Below, piece after piece: positions 15,749 through 16,304 of a stretch of DNA of 16,304 nt. Under the pieces are notes generated by a model. The model did no database searches. It was not told the origin of the DNA and saw only the letters and a list, made by a program, of their open reading frames with translations. This stretch comes from DAHVFY01 sp040388665 (GTDB taxonomy: Bacteria; Chlamydiota; Chlamydiia; Chlamydiales; Rhabdochlamydiaceae), in assembly GCA_040388665.1 (NCBI GenBank), contig JAZKBL010000068.1, forward strand, positions 1-16,304. The letters are read 5' to 3'. Both the position numbers and the translations under genes were made by a program. How positions within the stretch are numbered: position 1 is the stretch's first letter; every line of letters begins with the position of its first letter.

Positions 15749-16304
15749 ATGAGGTTAGCTAATAAAACGAGGTGCGCTATTTTGGGAGTGCTTCTTGAGG
15801 GCTCCACTACAGGGTATGAAATCAAGTCTCTTATGGGAAGATCGACAGCTTATTTCTGGCGTGAGTCCGATTCAACAATCTATCCGATGTTAAAGGTTTT
15901 GGCAGAGGAAGGAAAAGTGCTCTCCAAGGTCGTTTATGTAGGAAAGAAAAAGAAAGAGGTTTTTTCTGTTACGGAAACAGGGCGGGCAGAATTTAAGGCT
16001 TGGCTCGAAAGTCCAACGGGATCGGAAACCCCGCGCAACGAGTTTCTTCTTAAACTCTTTTTTGTCACAGATCAGGAGGAGATGATTCGGTTGTTTCAAG
16101 AGAGATTGGAAAAAGCTGAAAAGGCCTACGAAGAATACAAGAAAATCGAAGAGAGGTTAGAAAATCTGGACGGTTCTTTTCAGAAAGCGATTCGTCTCAA
16201 AGCATTGAGATACGGGATTGCTCACCTTGCATTAGAAATTCAATGGTTAAAAGAAGAATCAACCTATACCGAAAATGATTCAAGAATCGGTTTTCAGCTG
16301 CGCC
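15749..16304 (+). CDS. PadR-family transcriptional regulator, 3' end outside window
   Basis: Translation from the ATG at 15749 stays open for 185 codons to the window edge. Residues about 8-95 form the PadR winged helix-turn-helix: AILGVLLEGSTTGYEIKSLM, then STIYPMLKVLAEEGKV, then the beta-wing with VVYVGKKKKEVFSVTETG. Residues about 115-180 look like the helical Vir_act_alpha_C dimerisation domain, with EEMIRLFQERLEKAEKAYEE. PadR proteins of this subtype have about 170-200 residues, so little is missing. They respond to phenolic or other small molecules, or to stress, and often control transporters; the effector and target here are unknown. The Shine-Dalgarno (GGGT) is weak. It is divergent from the nuclease gene, and an internally deleted copy lies about 2.9 kb upstream. 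Confidence 0.88.
   Translation, partial: MRLANKTRCAILGVLLEGSTTGYEIKSLMGRSTAYFWRESDSTIYPMLKVLAEEGKVLSKVVYVGKKKKEVFSVTETGRAEFKAWLESPTGSETPRNEFLLKLFFVTDQEEMIRLFQERLEKAEKAYEEYKKIEERLENLDGSFQKAIRLKALRYGIAHLALEIQWLKEESTYTENDSRIGFQLR

Noticed and set aside
1..16304. CRISPR arrays, rRNA and tRNA genes.
   Set aside because: Reading both strands I saw no regularly spaced repeats, no cloverleaf-like sequence with the expected conserved loops, and no rRNA signature.

Overview
This window most likely comes from a member of the Chlamydiae, probably an environmental (Parachlamydiales-type) lineage. Three things point there. A tilS-ftsH pair sits divergent from two LptF/LptG-family permease genes, the order I recall around CT838-CT841 of Chlamydia trachomatis. 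FtsH is about 907 residues, with the very long extracytoplasmic N-terminal region typical of chlamydial FtsH. TilS is short. Base composition is moderately AT-rich. The genus cannot be fixed from the sequence alone.

Layout. (1) Positions 1-2651, minus strand: the first 883 codons of a filamentous-haemagglutinin-like secreted beta-helix protein, open to the left edge. (2) 2807-7249, minus strand: four genes joined by identical 4-base ATGA stop/start overlaps: lptF-like, lptG-like, an LpxT-like lipid A phosphotransferase/phosphatase, then an M32 carboxypeptidase. (3) 7297-7471: a 175-bp near-perfect palindrome that fills most of the divergent lptF/tilS spacer and ends 6 bases before the tilS start codon. 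(4) 7478-12643, plus strand: tilS, ftsH and fumC, ordinary housekeeping genes. (5) 12644-16304: an accessory segment. It holds hairpins, an internally deleted padR remnant, an AT-rich promoter region, a probable ChaN/EreA-like hydrolase-fold protein with a coiled coil, a stretch of gene debris, a DUF1016 (YhcG-type) PD-(D/E)XK nuclease gene, and an almost complete padR regulator with a candidate operator.

How the parts fit. The minus-strand operon links LPS export (LptF and LptG, the inner-membrane part of the Lpt ABC transporter) with an enzyme that probably changes the phosphate group on lipid A. The M32 peptidase appears to be a co-transcribed passenger. The plus-strand genes serve tRNA decoding, membrane protein quality control and the TCA cycle. 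The accessory segment lies between a broken and an intact padR copy in direct orientation. That suggests a duplication or insertion brought in the hydrolase-like and nuclease genes. The best candidates for something undescribed are the 297-residue protein, the palindromic element, and the padR direct-repeat structure.
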